DNA of 22,075 nucleotides, from the NCBI GenBank assembly GCA_947629395.1, contig CANRDQ010000023.1, forward strand, positions 1-22,075. Direction: 5' to 3'. This DNA is from an uncultured Bacilli bacterium (GTDB lineage Bacteria; Bacillota_I; Bacilli_A; RF39; UBA660). Shown here piece by piece: positions 7,963 through 15,403 of this stretch. Numbering within the stretch: the first letter of the stretch is position 1; every line of letters starts with the position of its first letter. The translations under genes and the position numbers were made by a program. The notes under the pieces are model-generated. The model saw only the letters and a list, made by a program, of their open reading frames with translations, was not told the DNA's origin and did not search any database.

Positions 7963-8862
7963 TCACACCTTCAAATATTTTCTTACAGCACTAGAACTTC
8001 CTAACATACCTACAAGCATACCTATTAATACAACAATTCCAGATACTGAATATATAAATGGCTCTGGTTTTATTAACTTAATTAATTGTGTAAATAAATA
8101 TCCATCAAAATGATTATAAAAAGCTAAATAACCATAAGTAATAATTATAATTGGAATAATAGAACCAATAATTCCTAAAATCATTCCTTCTACTATAAAT
8201 GGCATCTTAATAGTAAAGTTATTCGCACCAACTAAACGCATAATAGAAATTTCTCTTTTTCTTGAGAAAATAGTTAATTTAATAGTATTAATAATTAAGA
8301 ATACTGTAACTACAACTAAAGCAATTACTATTCCAAAAGCTACTTTTGTAATTGATGAGAAAGCATTAACCATTTGGTCAACCATTCCTTCCCCATATTG
8401 TACACTTGCTACTTTATCAAACTTTTTAATAGTATTAGCTGTTTTTTTGATTTGTTCTACATCTTTTACTTTTATTTGGAAAGTATCTTTAAGTGGAGAC
8501 TCTTGGGCACTCCATCCAGACATAACTGTATTGAATACATCTGATTCTTTCATCATTTTTTCTTTAACTTCTGTTTTACTTTCAAACTCTAAATCAGTAA
8601 CATTTTCTAAACTTTCTATATTTTCTTTAACAAGTTTTACCTGTTCTTCAGTTGCATCATTTTCCATAAATACAACTATAGTTAAATCTTTTTCAATCTC
8701 TTTAGTAAAATTTTCTACATTAAATGAAGCAACGATGGCTAATGCAACAATAATTAATGTGATTGTAATACAAGATATAGAGGCTAACGATAAACTAAAG
8801 TTACGAAATACACTCTTAAAAGCATCTCGACAACTTCTTCCAAACATTCTAAACAATGTCAT
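7963..8862 (-). CDS. ftsX: Cell division protein FtsX (membrane subunit)
   Basis: FtsX is the membrane part of the FtsEX complex, an ABC-type machine that uses cytosolic ATP hydrolysis to gate extracellular wall hydrolases at division or elongation sites. The protein has the FtsX layout: a short cytosolic N-terminus, TM1 at about residues 18-41, a large extracellular loop of roughly 130 residues, then three closely spaced TMs with SRKREISIMRLVGA between TM2 and TM3. The start is ATG 8862 (MTLFRMFGRS), with AAGGAA 6 nt upstream. This gives 299 residues and a 14-nt overlap with ftsE; a start 7 codons further up lacks a Shine-Dalgarno. The next gene, the M23 hydrolase, begins right after the stop codon. 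Confidence 0.95.
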   Translation of the reverse strand: MTLFRMFGRSCRDAFKSVFRNFSLSLASISCITITLIIVALAIVASFNVENFTKEIEKDLTIVVFMENDATEEQVKLVKENIESLENVTDLEFESKTEVKEKMMKESDVFNTVMSGWSAQESPLKDTFQIKVKDVEQIKKTANTIKKFDKVASVQYGEGMVDQMVNAFSSITKVAFGIVIALVVVTVFLIINTIKLTIFSRKREISIMRLVGANNFTIKMPFIVEGMILGIIGSIIPIIIITYGYLAFYNHFDGYLFTQLIKLIKPEPFIYSVSGIVVLIGMLVGMLGSSSAVRKYLKV

Positions 8863-9544
8863 TATAAGTTCCTTCTTCCTCATTACTTACAATTCTACCA
8901 TCTTTTAAAGTAATGACTTGTTTTTTCATTCTATTAACAATATCTTTATCATGTGTAGCCATAATTATTGTAGTTCCTCTCTTTTCATTAATAACTTGTA
9001 ATACTTGCATTATTTCCAAACTTCTTTCTGGGTCTAAGTTACCAGTAGGTTCATCACAAAGTAATAACTTCGGATTATTAACAATAGCTCTCGCAATTGC
9101 CACCCTTTGTTGTTCTCCTCCAGAAAGTTGATTAGGATAGTTATGTATTTTAGCCTTTAAACCTACAAGCTCTAAAGCTTTTAAAACTTGAGCTCTAGTT
9201 GTTTTTTTATCAGCGCCAATTACTTCCATTGCAAAAGCAACATTTTCAAATACTGTAAGCTTAGGAAGTAATCTATAATCTTGGAAAACAATTCCTACCT
9301 TACGACGTAATTTATATACTTTACTATTTCTTAATTTAGCGACATTAACTCCACCTACAACTATTTGTCCTGAAGTTGGTTTTTCCTCTCTGTATAACAT
9401 TTTTATTAATGTACTTTTTCCACTTCCAGAGCCTCCAATTACAAATACAAAAGCTCCTTTTTGAATAGATAAATTTATATCATAAATAGCAGTAACACCA
9501 TTTTTATATTGTTTGTAGACATTTTTTAATCTGATTAAATCCAC
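8849..9544 (-). CDS. ftsE: Cell division ATP-binding protein FtsE
   Basis: This is the cytosolic ATPase subunit of FtsEX, 231 residues, the usual length. All ABC motifs are visible: Walker A GGSGSGKST (residues 37-45), Q-loop VFQD (87-89), signature LSGGEQQ (140-146), Walker B LLLCDEPTG (160-168) and the switch histidine H198 in ATHDK. The start codon is GTG at 9544, supported by the AAGGTGGTGG ribosome-binding site at 9549-9558; no ATG fits. It is the first gene of the ftsE-ftsX-M23 unit, downstream of a good promoter. The proximity of prfB and ftsE-ftsX on one strand matches the arrangement known from Bacillus. Confidence 0.96.
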   Translation of the reverse strand: MDLIRLKNVYKQYKNGVTAIYDINLSIQKGAFVFVIGGSGSGKSTLIKMLYREEKPTSGQIVVGGVNVAKLRNSKVYKLRRKVGIVFQDYRLLPKLTVFENVAFAMEVIGADKKTTRAQVLKALELVGLKAKIHNYPNQLSGGEQQRVAIARAIVNNPKLLLCDEPTGNLDPERSLEIMQVLQVINEKRGTTIIMATHDKDIVNRMKKQVITLKDGRIVSNEEEGTYNDIV

Positions 9545-9567
9545 TGTTCCACCACCTTATCATAAAC

Positions 9568-9596
9568 ATTATAGCATATTAAATTTAAAAGTTAAA
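9568..9596 (-). promoter_or_regulatory. Promoter of the ftsE-ftsX-M23 operon
   Basis: On the minus strand TTTAAC (9591-9596) and TATAAT (9568-9573) are separated by 17 nt and lie 24-52 nt upstream of the ftsE GTG. The -10 is perfect and the -35 matches four of six. Confidence 0.6.
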
Positions 9597-9623
9597 CAAA
9601 GTTCGACAATTTTCAAAATTTTC

Positions 9624-9655
9624 CAAAAAAAAAGATAAAACCTTAATTTTATCTT
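9624..9655 (-). terminator. Intrinsic terminator after the prfB-yitT-yitT unit
   Basis: On the minus strand a 9-bp stem, AAGATAAAA with TTTTATCTT (plus 9647-9655 and 9632-9640), has a 6-nt loop and is followed by a run of U. The stop codon of the second yitT paralogue is inside the stem. Confidence 0.9.
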
Positions 9656-10533
9656 CCACCTTGTACTTGATAAGAATCTGTTACTACCATAAATGCTTCG
9701 GGATCAATTTGTAACAAATCATCTTTTACTCTAAAATATTCTAGGGTTGGTATAACTGCCAAATAACAAGTTCTTCTCTTCTTCAAAAAAGCTCCCTTTA
9801 CTTGAAATTCTGTAATGGTATGATGAAGTTGATCTACAATATATTTTCTTACTTTTTCTTCTTCTTTCGTAATTATATATATAGCCTTATTTCTACTTAT
9901 ACCTAAAACTACTCTATCCATAACAAAGCCACTTATATAAAGTATTATTACAGAATACATAACCATGGTCCAACCAAAGAATGAAGCACCAAATAAAACT
10001 ATAATAGTATTTATCACAAAATTACAAGTTCCTATTGAAAACTTTGTCTTTTGATGAATAATCTGACTTAATGCAGGTATTCCCCCACTACTAAATCCTG
10101 TTTTACAAATAAATCCATTAATAATTCCTATCACTACTCCTAAGAATAAAGAAATTACTAATAAATCATCATTATCTACCACAATAAAATCAGATAACAC
10201 TGAAGTAAACTGAACAAAAATAGGATAAATAATAGTCGCAATTAAAGTTCCTGAAGTTCTTTCAGCACCTAAATATATATAACTAAAAATTAAAAGTACA
10301 AATGATACTACAAAAATAATTACTGATGGTTTAAAACCAGCAATATGATTAAATATAACTGCTAAACCATTTACTCCTCCCGTAACAATACTACTTGGTA
10401 AAGTTAATAGATTAAAAACTACAGATGAGAAAAATAAACATATTATTAAGATTGTATATCTAGATACTAATTGTTTTGATTTTATAGTATCTATTATTTT
10501 ATCTATATTTAAATTTTGTAGTTCTTCTTGCAT
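9649..10533 (-). CDS. YitT family membrane protein (DUF161 + DUF2179), second tandem copy
   Basis: This 294-residue polytopic protein of the YitT family has about five or six membrane helices in the first 200 residues, with the glycine-rich family motifs VTGGVNGLAVIFN and FSSGGIPALSQI. A soluble C-terminal DUF2179 domain (about 215-294) carries KAIYIITKEEE and ends VVTDSYQVQGG. Cytosolic DUF2179 domains have been proposed to sense ligands; the transport substrate of YitT proteins is not established. It starts 1 nt after the stop of a same-length paralogue, with a GGGG-type Shine-Dalgarno inside that gene's last codons. It has no cysteine-bearing C-terminus like its neighbour. The family is confident and the function unknown. 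Confidence 0.92.
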   Translation of the reverse strand: MQEELQNLNIDKIIDTIKSKQLVSRYTILIICLFFSSVVFNLLTLPSSIVTGGVNGLAVIFNHIAGFKPSVIIFVVSFVLLIFSYIYLGAERTSGTLIATIIYPIFVQFTSVLSDFIVVDNDDLLVISLFLGVVIGIINGFICKTGFSSGGIPALSQIIHQKTKFSIGTCNFVINTIIVLFGASFFGWTMVMYSVIILYISGFVMDRVVLGISRNKAIYIITKEEEKVRKYIVDQLHHTITEFQVKGAFLKKRRTCYLAVIPTLEYFRVKDDLLQIDPEAFMVVTDSYQVQGGR

Positions 10534-10534
10534 A

Positions 10535-11419
10535 TTATTCTACCCCACATACTTCATAAGCATCAGTTACTACGAAAAAGGCATTCTCATCTATCTCACG
10601 TATTCCTTCTTTTAACCTATAATACTCTCTAGTACGTAAAACGCATAATAATACATTTTGTCTTGTTTTAGTATATCCACCTTTAGCATTAAATACAGTA
10701 ACACCACAATTTAAATATTTTAAAATATACTCTTTAATTTCTTCCTCTTTATCGGTAACAATATAAAATGCTTTACAATCAGATATACCTAAAATAACTT
10801 TATCAGCCATATAACTAATTATATATAAAATAATAATTCCATACATTAATTTAGTTACTCCAAAAATAAATCCTGAAGTTAAAACTATAAGTCCATCACT
10901 TAAAATCATACTATTTCCAATACTGATTCTAGCATATTTAGAAATTATTTGATTTAAGATATCAGTACCACCAGTAGTAAATCCAGCTTTAAAAATCATT
11001 CCTGCTCCAAAACCATAAAGGACTCCACCAATAATAGTAGATAATAATAACTGTGAATTATCTACTTCTATGATATAACCTAATTTAGAAGTCAACTCTA
11101 CAAATATCGGAAATATTATTGATCCTAAAATTGAACCTTTAGTTTTTTCTACTCCTAAAAATACAAATGACATCACTAGTAATAATAAATCTAATATTAA
11201 AATAACTACTGATGGATTCATATTAAAAACTTCTTTAAAGATGATAGCTACACCACCAACTCCACCTGGTACTAAATCATTATCTACTAAAAATAAATTA
11301 AATGATGCTGCTAAAATAAAACATCCTAATATAAATTCAAAATAACGTTTTATTACATCTTTATTCTCTATTTTTTCTAAAATATTCTTATCTACTTTTT
11401 TACTTAACCCCTTAAACAT
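10535..11419 (-). CDS. YitT family membrane protein (DUF161 + DUF2179), first tandem copy
   Basis: This is a paralogue of the adjacent gene, with identical length (294 residues) and layout. The membrane domain carries VPGGVGGVAIIFKEVF and FTTGGTDILNQII, which align with the equivalent motifs of its neighbour. The DUF2179 domain at about 215-294 carries KAFYIVTDKEEE and ends VVTDAYEVCGVE. Its ATG overlaps the last 8 nt of prfB, and the GGAGG ribosome-binding site is encoded by the Gly-Gly codons of the RF2 C-terminus, so the two genes are tightly coupled. Tandem yitT pairs could work as a heteromeric complex; that is inference. The substrate is unknown. Confidence 0.92.
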   Translation of the reverse strand: MFKGLSKKVDKNILEKIENKDVIKRYFEFILGCFILAASFNLFLVDNDLVPGGVGGVAIIFKEVFNMNPSVVILILDLLLLVMSFVFLGVEKTKGSILGSIIFPIFVELTSKLGYIIEVDNSQLLLSTIIGGVLYGFGAGMIFKAGFTTGGTDILNQIISKYARISIGNSMILSDGLIVLTSGFIFGVTKLMYGIIILYIISYMADKVILGISDCKAFYIVTDKEEEIKEYILKYLNCGVTVFNAKGGYTKTRQNVLLCVLRTREYYRLKEGIREIDENAFFVVTDAYEVCGVE

Positions 11420-12519
11420 TTTTACCTCCTTCTTTTAGTAATGATTCTATAAATAAATCTATATCACCATCTAAAAATTTATCAACATTACTTGTCTCTA
11501 TATTAGTTCTATGATCTTTAATCATCTTATATGGATGTAGTACATAACTTCTAATTTGTGAACCAAACTCTATATTTTTTTGTTGTCCTTTAATATCTGC
11601 TAACTCTTTACTTTGTTTTTCTTGTTCTAATAACAATAACTTACTTTTAAGAACTTTCATAGCTTGTTCTTTATTTTGAATTTGACTTCTTTCATTTTGA
11701 CAAGTAACTACAATACCTGTTGGCAAATGGGTAATTCTAACTGCAGAATCAGTAGTATTTACACCCTGTCCTCCACAACCACTAGACCTATAAACATCTA
11801 TCTTTAAATCTTTATCATTAATTTCTAAGTTGATTTCTTGATTAATTTCCGGTGTTACTTCTACTGATGCAAAGGAAGTATGTCTTCTTTTATTAGAATC
11901 AAATGGCGAAATTCTCACTAAACGATGAATACCTTTTTCATTTTTTAAATATCCATAGGCATTAGTTCCTTTTATTAAAAATGAAACACTTTTTATACCA
12001 GCTTCTTCCAAAGGTTGTAAATCTAATACTTCTATTTTATAATTTTTACTTAAAGCCCATCTTGTATACATTCGATAAAGCATTTCTGTCCAATCACAAG
12101 CTTCAGTACCACCAGCTCCAGAATGAATTTCCACAATACAATTATTTTTATCATAAGGACCCGTTAACAAAAGTAATAACTCCAATTGATCGTATTCTTT
12201 TAAAAGTTTAGGTCCTTCCTGTAAAATACTTTTTTCTAATTCTTCATCATATTCTCCCTCAAGTAATTCAATTAAATCTAGATTTTCTATTATGTTTGCT
12301 TTTAATTTTTTAAGAGAATCAACTACTGCTTTTAATTCATTTAACTCTTTTAAAATTGCTTCCGCACGATTTTTATCATTCCAAAAATCACTTTCATTCA
12401 TCTTGGCTTCTAAAGATTTTATTTGTTCTTCTTTACTATTACAGTCAAAGAGACCTCCATAACTCATCTACTTTATCTAGAGTTGTTTTTAAATTTGTTT
12501 TTAGTTCTACCATCTCCAT
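11412..12519 (-). CDS. prfB: Peptide chain release factor 2, expressed by programmed +1 frameshift
   Basis: RF2 recognises UGA and UAA stop codons and releases the peptide. The zero frame starts at ATG 12519 and runs 24 codons to an in-frame TGA (12445-12447). The rest of the protein is in the +1 frame, starting with the Asp codon at 12444-12446. The joined product is 368 residues (E. coli RF2: 365). The stop-recognition tripeptide SPF is at about 204-206 and the catalytic GGQ at 249-251, nearly the same positions as in E. coli. The frameshift signal has the standard CTT TGA C with an upstream GGAGG. The start has only a weak Shine-Dalgarno; a GTG four codons upstream is an alternative. A gene call that begins at 12467 misses the true N-terminus. 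The gene leads the yitT pair. Confidence 0.96.
12444..12458 (-). promoter_or_regulatory. Programmed +1 frameshift site of prfB
   Basis: On the minus strand the site reads GGAGG-TCT-CTT-TGA-C: an internal Shine-Dalgarno 3 nt before the slippery Leu codon, the UGA stop as codon 25, and a following C that weakens termination. This is the conserved bacterial RF2 autoregulatory signal: low RF2 makes ribosomes pause at UGA and slip to +1, raising RF2 synthesis. Confidence 0.95.
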
Positions 12520-12551
12520 AATAATCACTCACTTTCCAATTTCACAATTTT

Positions 12552-12560
12552 ATTATACCA
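12552..12560 (-). promoter_or_regulatory. Extended -10 promoter of prfB-yitT-yitT
   Basis: The minus strand reads TGGTATAAT about 33 nt upstream of the prfB ATG, with only a weak -35 (TTATAA, 17 nt away). It is identical to the extended -10 sites at 2017-2025 and 19496-19504. Confidence 0.6.
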
Positions 12561-12620
12561 ATTTTTATTTAAATTTATAAAAATTTAATGTATTTTTTAT
12601 GCCAATTTACATATTATATA

Positions 12621-12695
12621 AAAGAGGAAGGTTCACTGGTAAATGTGAAGATCCTCTATAAATATAGATTGAGCACTTTTTAGTGCTCTTTTTTT
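12621..12695 (+). ncRNA. Putative small structured RNA ending at its own terminator
   Basis: On the plus strand a compact folded element precedes a strong terminator, although no plus-strand gene lies on either side. The outer stem is AGAGGA (12623-12628) with TCCTCT (12652-12657); an inner stem TTCAC (12632-12636) with GTGAA (12645-12649) encloses an 8-nt loop, with small internal bulges. The following CTATAAATATAG (12656-12667) could form an alternative hairpin sharing the end of the outer stem. AT-rich upstream DNA with TATTAT/TATATA words could hold a promoter. I matched it to no known RNA family; a preQ1-like start (AGAGG and CCTCTATAAA) does not hold up in the loop. It may be a small RNA or a riboswitch-like leftover. 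Confidence 0.4.
12671..12695 (+). terminator. Plus-strand intrinsic terminator
   Basis: GAGCACT pairs with AGTGCTC around a TTTT loop (12671-12688) and is followed by seven T. The T-run is only on the plus-strand side. On the minus strand the same hairpin has no U-tract, so it is at best a weak end for the Nudix transcript. Confidence 0.8.
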
Positions 12696-12698
12696 ATT

Positions 12699-13190
12699 TT
12701 AAAATTCCTTTAATTCTGTAAATTCTAAACCATATTTAGTCGCAACTCCTGCATATAATTTATTATTTTTATGACCTTCTTCTATATAATGTTTAAGCAT
12801 ATACTTGGCCGTATGCGGCATATCCAATAATGAAACTTCATCAAATGAAAACCATTTTAAATTACCTTCATTACTAGTAATTTCCCTTTTAGAATTTTTT
12901 ATTTTAGCAAAAAAATAATAATTTTGTCTAATTTCTCCTTTTTTATATCTTAAAGTAACATATCTCATAATAGGATCTGTAATATCATTTATATCAAGAT
13001 CTGTTTCTTCTTTTAATTCTCTTAACACACTACTTTTAACATCATTTAATTCAAAGTGTTCAACATGTCCACCTGCGGTCCCAATATAAGAATTATCTAT
13101 TACTCTAGAATTAATTCTATATAACAACAATAAACGATTATTTTCATCACTTAAATAAATAGATGTCATATTTCTTAATTTACCATTCAT
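12699..13190 (-). CDS. Nudix hydrolase
   Basis: This is a small Nudix-family pyrophosphohydrolase, 163 residues from the chosen start. The Nudix box is present as GGHVEHFE followed by RELKEET. The spacing between the first Glu and RE is nine rather than the usual seven residues, and the Gly of EExG is Asp; the metal-binding RE and EE residues are intact. The substrate cannot be read (nucleotide clean-up is the common role). The start is ATG 13190, where GGTGGTGAT lies at a proper distance. An ATG six codons upstream has no good ribosome-binding site and touches the terminator of the preceding gene. No promoter of its own is obvious; expression may depend on read-through. Confidence 0.88.
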   Translation of the reverse strand: MNGKLRNMTSIYLSDENNRLLLLYRINSRVIDNSYIGTAGGHVEHFELNDVKSSVLRELKEETDLDINDITDPIMRYVTLRYKKGEIRQNYYFFAKIKNSKREITSNEGNLKWFSFDEVSLLDMPHTAKYMLKHYIEEGHKNNKLYAGVATKYGLEFTELKEF

Positions 13191-13210
13191 TTTATCACCA
13201 CCATTCATCC

Positions 13211-13234
13211 AAAAAAGAGTTCTTAAAACTCTTT
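13211..13234 (-). terminator. Intrinsic terminator of the HAD nucleotidase gene
   Basis: On the minus strand AAAGAGTT pairs with AACTCTTT across 5 nt (plus 13227-13234 and 13214-13221), followed by U residues. It overlaps the stop codon of the upstream gene. Confidence 0.75.
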
Positions 13235-13808
13235 ATTCATCATCACTTAATAAGATTTTTTCTATCTCTAACCAATCTTTTACTCTAGTTACATTTCTCT
13301 CACTTAGTTGATCATCACCATATTCTTGATTATGATAAGCATCTAATAATAATTTTGTTTCTCCATAACCCTTTAAATTAGCGAATTTATCATCTATTTT
13401 AATTTCACATTGAATAACTTCTTTTGATCCAGTTAAAATAATTTTTTTAGGATCGATAAATGGTAAATTTTTAAGTATCCAATTATGTTTTAAAGAAGCC
13501 ATAATTCCACTAGTTAGTGGTCTTCTTTTATCTACATAAGCACTACAAATATAAATATCATACTTCTTAGATAATTTTTCGATTACTTCTATAGAATGAT
13601 CAATTACTTTTACATATTTATAAACATCTACACCTGGTGAATAAAAATAATCTAAATACTCTTCTAATTGTCCTTCTGGGACAAGACTTTCTACATAATA
13701 ATCATTTAAATCATTATAAGTATAACTAGTATTAAAATACTCATTTAAAATTTCTAAATATCCACCAGTACAAATAGTATCATCTAAATCTATCATTATT
13801 TTTTTCAT
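13233..13808 (-). CDS. 5'(3')-deoxyribonucleotidase-like HAD protein (NT5C type)
   Basis: This HAD-superfamily phosphatase of the NT5C group removes phosphate from (deoxy)nucleoside monophosphates in characterised members. Motif I is IDLDDTICTGG with nucleophile Asp7 and acid Asp9. Motif II is probably YICSAY, and the C-terminal acidic motif is KIDDKFANL. The product has 191 residues from ATG 13808, which has GGAGGAGG 9 nt upstream; the frame is open further upstream but has no ribosome-binding site there. A promoter precedes it and a terminator follows, so it is a single-gene unit between asnS and the Nudix gene. The substrate preference is inferred from the family. Confidence 0.88.
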   Translation of the reverse strand: MKKIMIDLDDTICTGGYLEILNEYFNTSYTYNDLNDYYVESLVPEGQLEEYLDYFYSPGVDVYKYVKVIDHSIEVIEKLSKKYDIYICSAYVDKRRPLTSGIMASLKHNWILKNLPFIDPKKIILTGSKEVIQCEIKIDDKFANLKGYGETKLLLDAYHNQEYGDDQLSERNVTRVKDWLEIEKILLSDDE

Positions 13809-13828
13809 AACTTCTATCCTCCTCCTAC

Positions 13829-13857
13829 ATTTTATCAAAATATATATCAAAAGACAA
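13829..13857 (-). promoter_or_regulatory. Promoter of the HAD nucleotidase gene
   Basis: On the minus strand TTGTCT (13852-13857), a 17-nt spacer and TAAAAT (13829-13834) lie about 21-49 nt upstream of the ATG, immediately after the asnS terminator. Confidence 0.5.
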
Positions 13858-13862
13858 TTAAC

Positions 13863-13890
13863 AAAAAAGCATTAAGATTACTCTTAACAC
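13863..13890 (-). terminator. Intrinsic terminator of asnS
   Basis: On the minus strand GTGTTAAGA pairs with TCTTAATGC (9 bp, two G-U pairs) around a GTAA loop and is followed by six U. It begins 8 nt after the asnS stop codon. Confidence 0.8.
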
Positions 13891-13897
13891 TTAAATA

Positions 13898-15280
13898 TTA
13901 AAATTCACAATTTCCTGGTGTTCTTGGGAAAGGAATAACATCTCTAATGTTTTCTACACCAGTTAAATAAATAATAAGTCTTTCAAATCCCATTCCAAAT
14001 CCAGAGTGAACACATCCACCATATTGTCTAAGTTTTAAATACCAATCTAATTCTTCGGTACTCATATTCATTTCATGCATACGATTAAGTAAAACATCAT
14101 ATCTTTCTTCTCTTTGAGATCCACCCATTAATTCTCCAGAACCAGGTACTAATAAATCTACAGCTGCGACTGTTTCTTGATCATCATTCAAACGCATATA
14201 AAAGGCTTTGATATCTTTTGGCCAATCATAAACAAAAACTGGAGCGTGATACTTTTCTTCTGTTAAATACTTCTCATGTTCACGAGCTAAATCTTCTCCA
14301 AATTCTGGTTCAAATTCAAACTTCTTACCTGAAGCTTTAAGTTGTTCAATAGCTTCATGATGAGTTATTCTAATAGCTTTTTGTTTAATTAAACTTTCTA
14401 ATTTCTCACGAAGTCCTTTTTCCACAAAACTATCTAAGAAAGTAATCTCTTCTGCACAATTATCAAGAATATATTTAACAACATACTTAAGCATATCTTC
14501 CATAACATCCATATCTTGAGTTAAATCGCAAAAAGCCATTTCAGGTTCAATCATCCAAAATTCTGAAGCATGAGTTTTAGTATTAGAGTTCTCAGCTCTA
14601 AAAGTTGGTCCAAAAGTATAAGTATTTTTATAAGCCAAAGCAAAAGTTTCGGCTTGAAGCTGACCAGATACAGTAAGAGAAGTCATCTTACCAAAGAAAT
14701 CTTTACTATAATCAATATTACCATCTTTATCTTTGGGAATATTATCTAAATCAAAACTAGTAACATGGAACATTTCTCCTGCTCCTTCACAATCACTAGC
14801 TGTAATTAATGGGGCATGAAAATAAACAAAGTCCCTATCTTGAAAATACTGATGTATCGCAAAAGCAGCTTTACTTCTAACTCTAAATACAGCTTGAAAT
14901 AAATTAGTTCTAGGTCTTAAATAAGCTTGTTCTCTTAAAAATTCACGAGAATGTTTCTTAGGTTGAATAGGATAATCTTCTAAACAATCCCCTAATAAAA
15001 TAACATCACTAGCTTGAATTTCAAAAGCTTGTCCTTGTTTAGGAGACTTCACAACTTTACCCTTTACTTCGATAGAACTACCTATATGAAATTTTTGAAT
15101 ATCTTCAAAATTACTCAACTTATTATCATATACAACTTGAATTTGTGTAAAAAAAGTTCCATCAGAAAATGATATAAATCCAAACTCTTTCTGTTTACGA
15201 TGATTTCTAATCCAACCTTTTAAGGTAACTTCTTTATCTAAATATTTCTCATAATTTAAAAATAATTCTTTATCTGACAT
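13898..15280 (-). CDS. asnS: Asparagine--tRNA ligase
   Basis: This class IIb aminoacyl-tRNA synthetase charges tRNA-Asn directly. The protein has 460 residues, the normal length. An N-terminal OB-fold anticodon-binding domain covers about residues 15-100 (VTLKGWIRNHRKQKEFGFISFSDG), followed by the catalytic domain: motif 1 around RPRTNLFQAVFRVRS, motif 2 with FGPTFRAENSNT and EFWMIEPEMAF, and motif 3 with GFGMGFERL. The start ATG 15280 has GGAGGAG 7 nt upstream. It has its own consensus promoter and a leader of about 70 nt with a hairpin beside the ribosome-binding site; the leader is too short for a T-box, which commonly controls such genes in Bacillota. Confidence 0.97.
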   Translation of the reverse strand: MSDKELFLNYEKYLDKEVTLKGWIRNHRKQKEFGFISFSDGTFFTQIQVVYDNKLSNFEDIQKFHIGSSIEVKGKVVKSPKQGQAFEIQASDVILLGDCLEDYPIQPKKHSREFLREQAYLRPRTNLFQAVFRVRSKAAFAIHQYFQDRDFVYFHAPLITASDCEGAGEMFHVTSFDLDNIPKDKDGNIDYSKDFFGKMTSLTVSGQLQAETFALAYKNTYTFGPTFRAENSNTKTHASEFWMIEPEMAFCDLTQDMDVMEDMLKYVVKYILDNCAEEITFLDSFVEKGLREKLESLIKQKAIRITHHEAIEQLKASGKKFEFEPEFGEDLAREHEKYLTEEKYHAPVFVYDWPKDIKAFYMRLNDDQETVAAVDLLVPGSGELMGGSQREERYDVLLNRMHEMNMSTEELDWYLKLRQYGGCVHSGFGMGFERLIIYLTGVENIRDVIPFPRTPGNCEF

Positions 15281-15287
15281 ATTAAAT

Positions 15288-15319
15288 CTCCTCCATTAAA
15301 ATTACAATAGTAATTTTAA
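15288..15319 (-). promoter_or_regulatory. Hairpin next to the asnS ribosome-binding site
   Basis: On the minus strand TTAAAATTAC pairs perfectly with GTAATTTTAA (10 bp, TATT loop, plus 15296-15319). It ends 1 nt before the GGAGGAG Shine-Dalgarno at 15288-15294. The stem is AT-rich and could modulate ribosome access or protect the 5' end of the mRNA; no regulatory role is shown. Confidence 0.5.
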
Positions 15320-15355
15320 CTATATATTTACAGGTATTTCTGTATTTCTACTACA

Positions 15356-15383
15356 ATTATAGCTTAAATATATTATTTGTCAA
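15356..15383 (-). promoter_or_regulatory. Consensus sigma-A promoter of asnS
   Basis: On the minus strand a perfect TTGACA (15378-15383), a 16-nt spacer and a perfect TATAAT (15356-15361) predict a start near 15349 and an asnS leader of about 70 nt. It is the strongest promoter match in the backbone. Confidence 0.8.
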
Positions 15384-15403
15384 TTTTTGATAATAACACC
15401 TTA

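Noticed and set aside
8447..8908. 153-residue open frame on the plus strand
   Set aside because: It lies antisense to ftsX and the end of ftsE, whose protein motifs are unmistakable. The translation is low-complexity Ser/Thr/Ile without any family signal or proper ribosome-binding site.
12621..12670. preQ1-I riboswitch
   Set aside because: The AGAGG and CCTCTATAAA flanks resemble it, but the conserved loop and the A-rich tail sequence do not match and there is no downstream gene on that strand.
15281..15355. T-box leader upstream of asnS
   Set aside because: The leader from the consensus promoter is about 70 nt, with no T-box core sequence or antiterminator.
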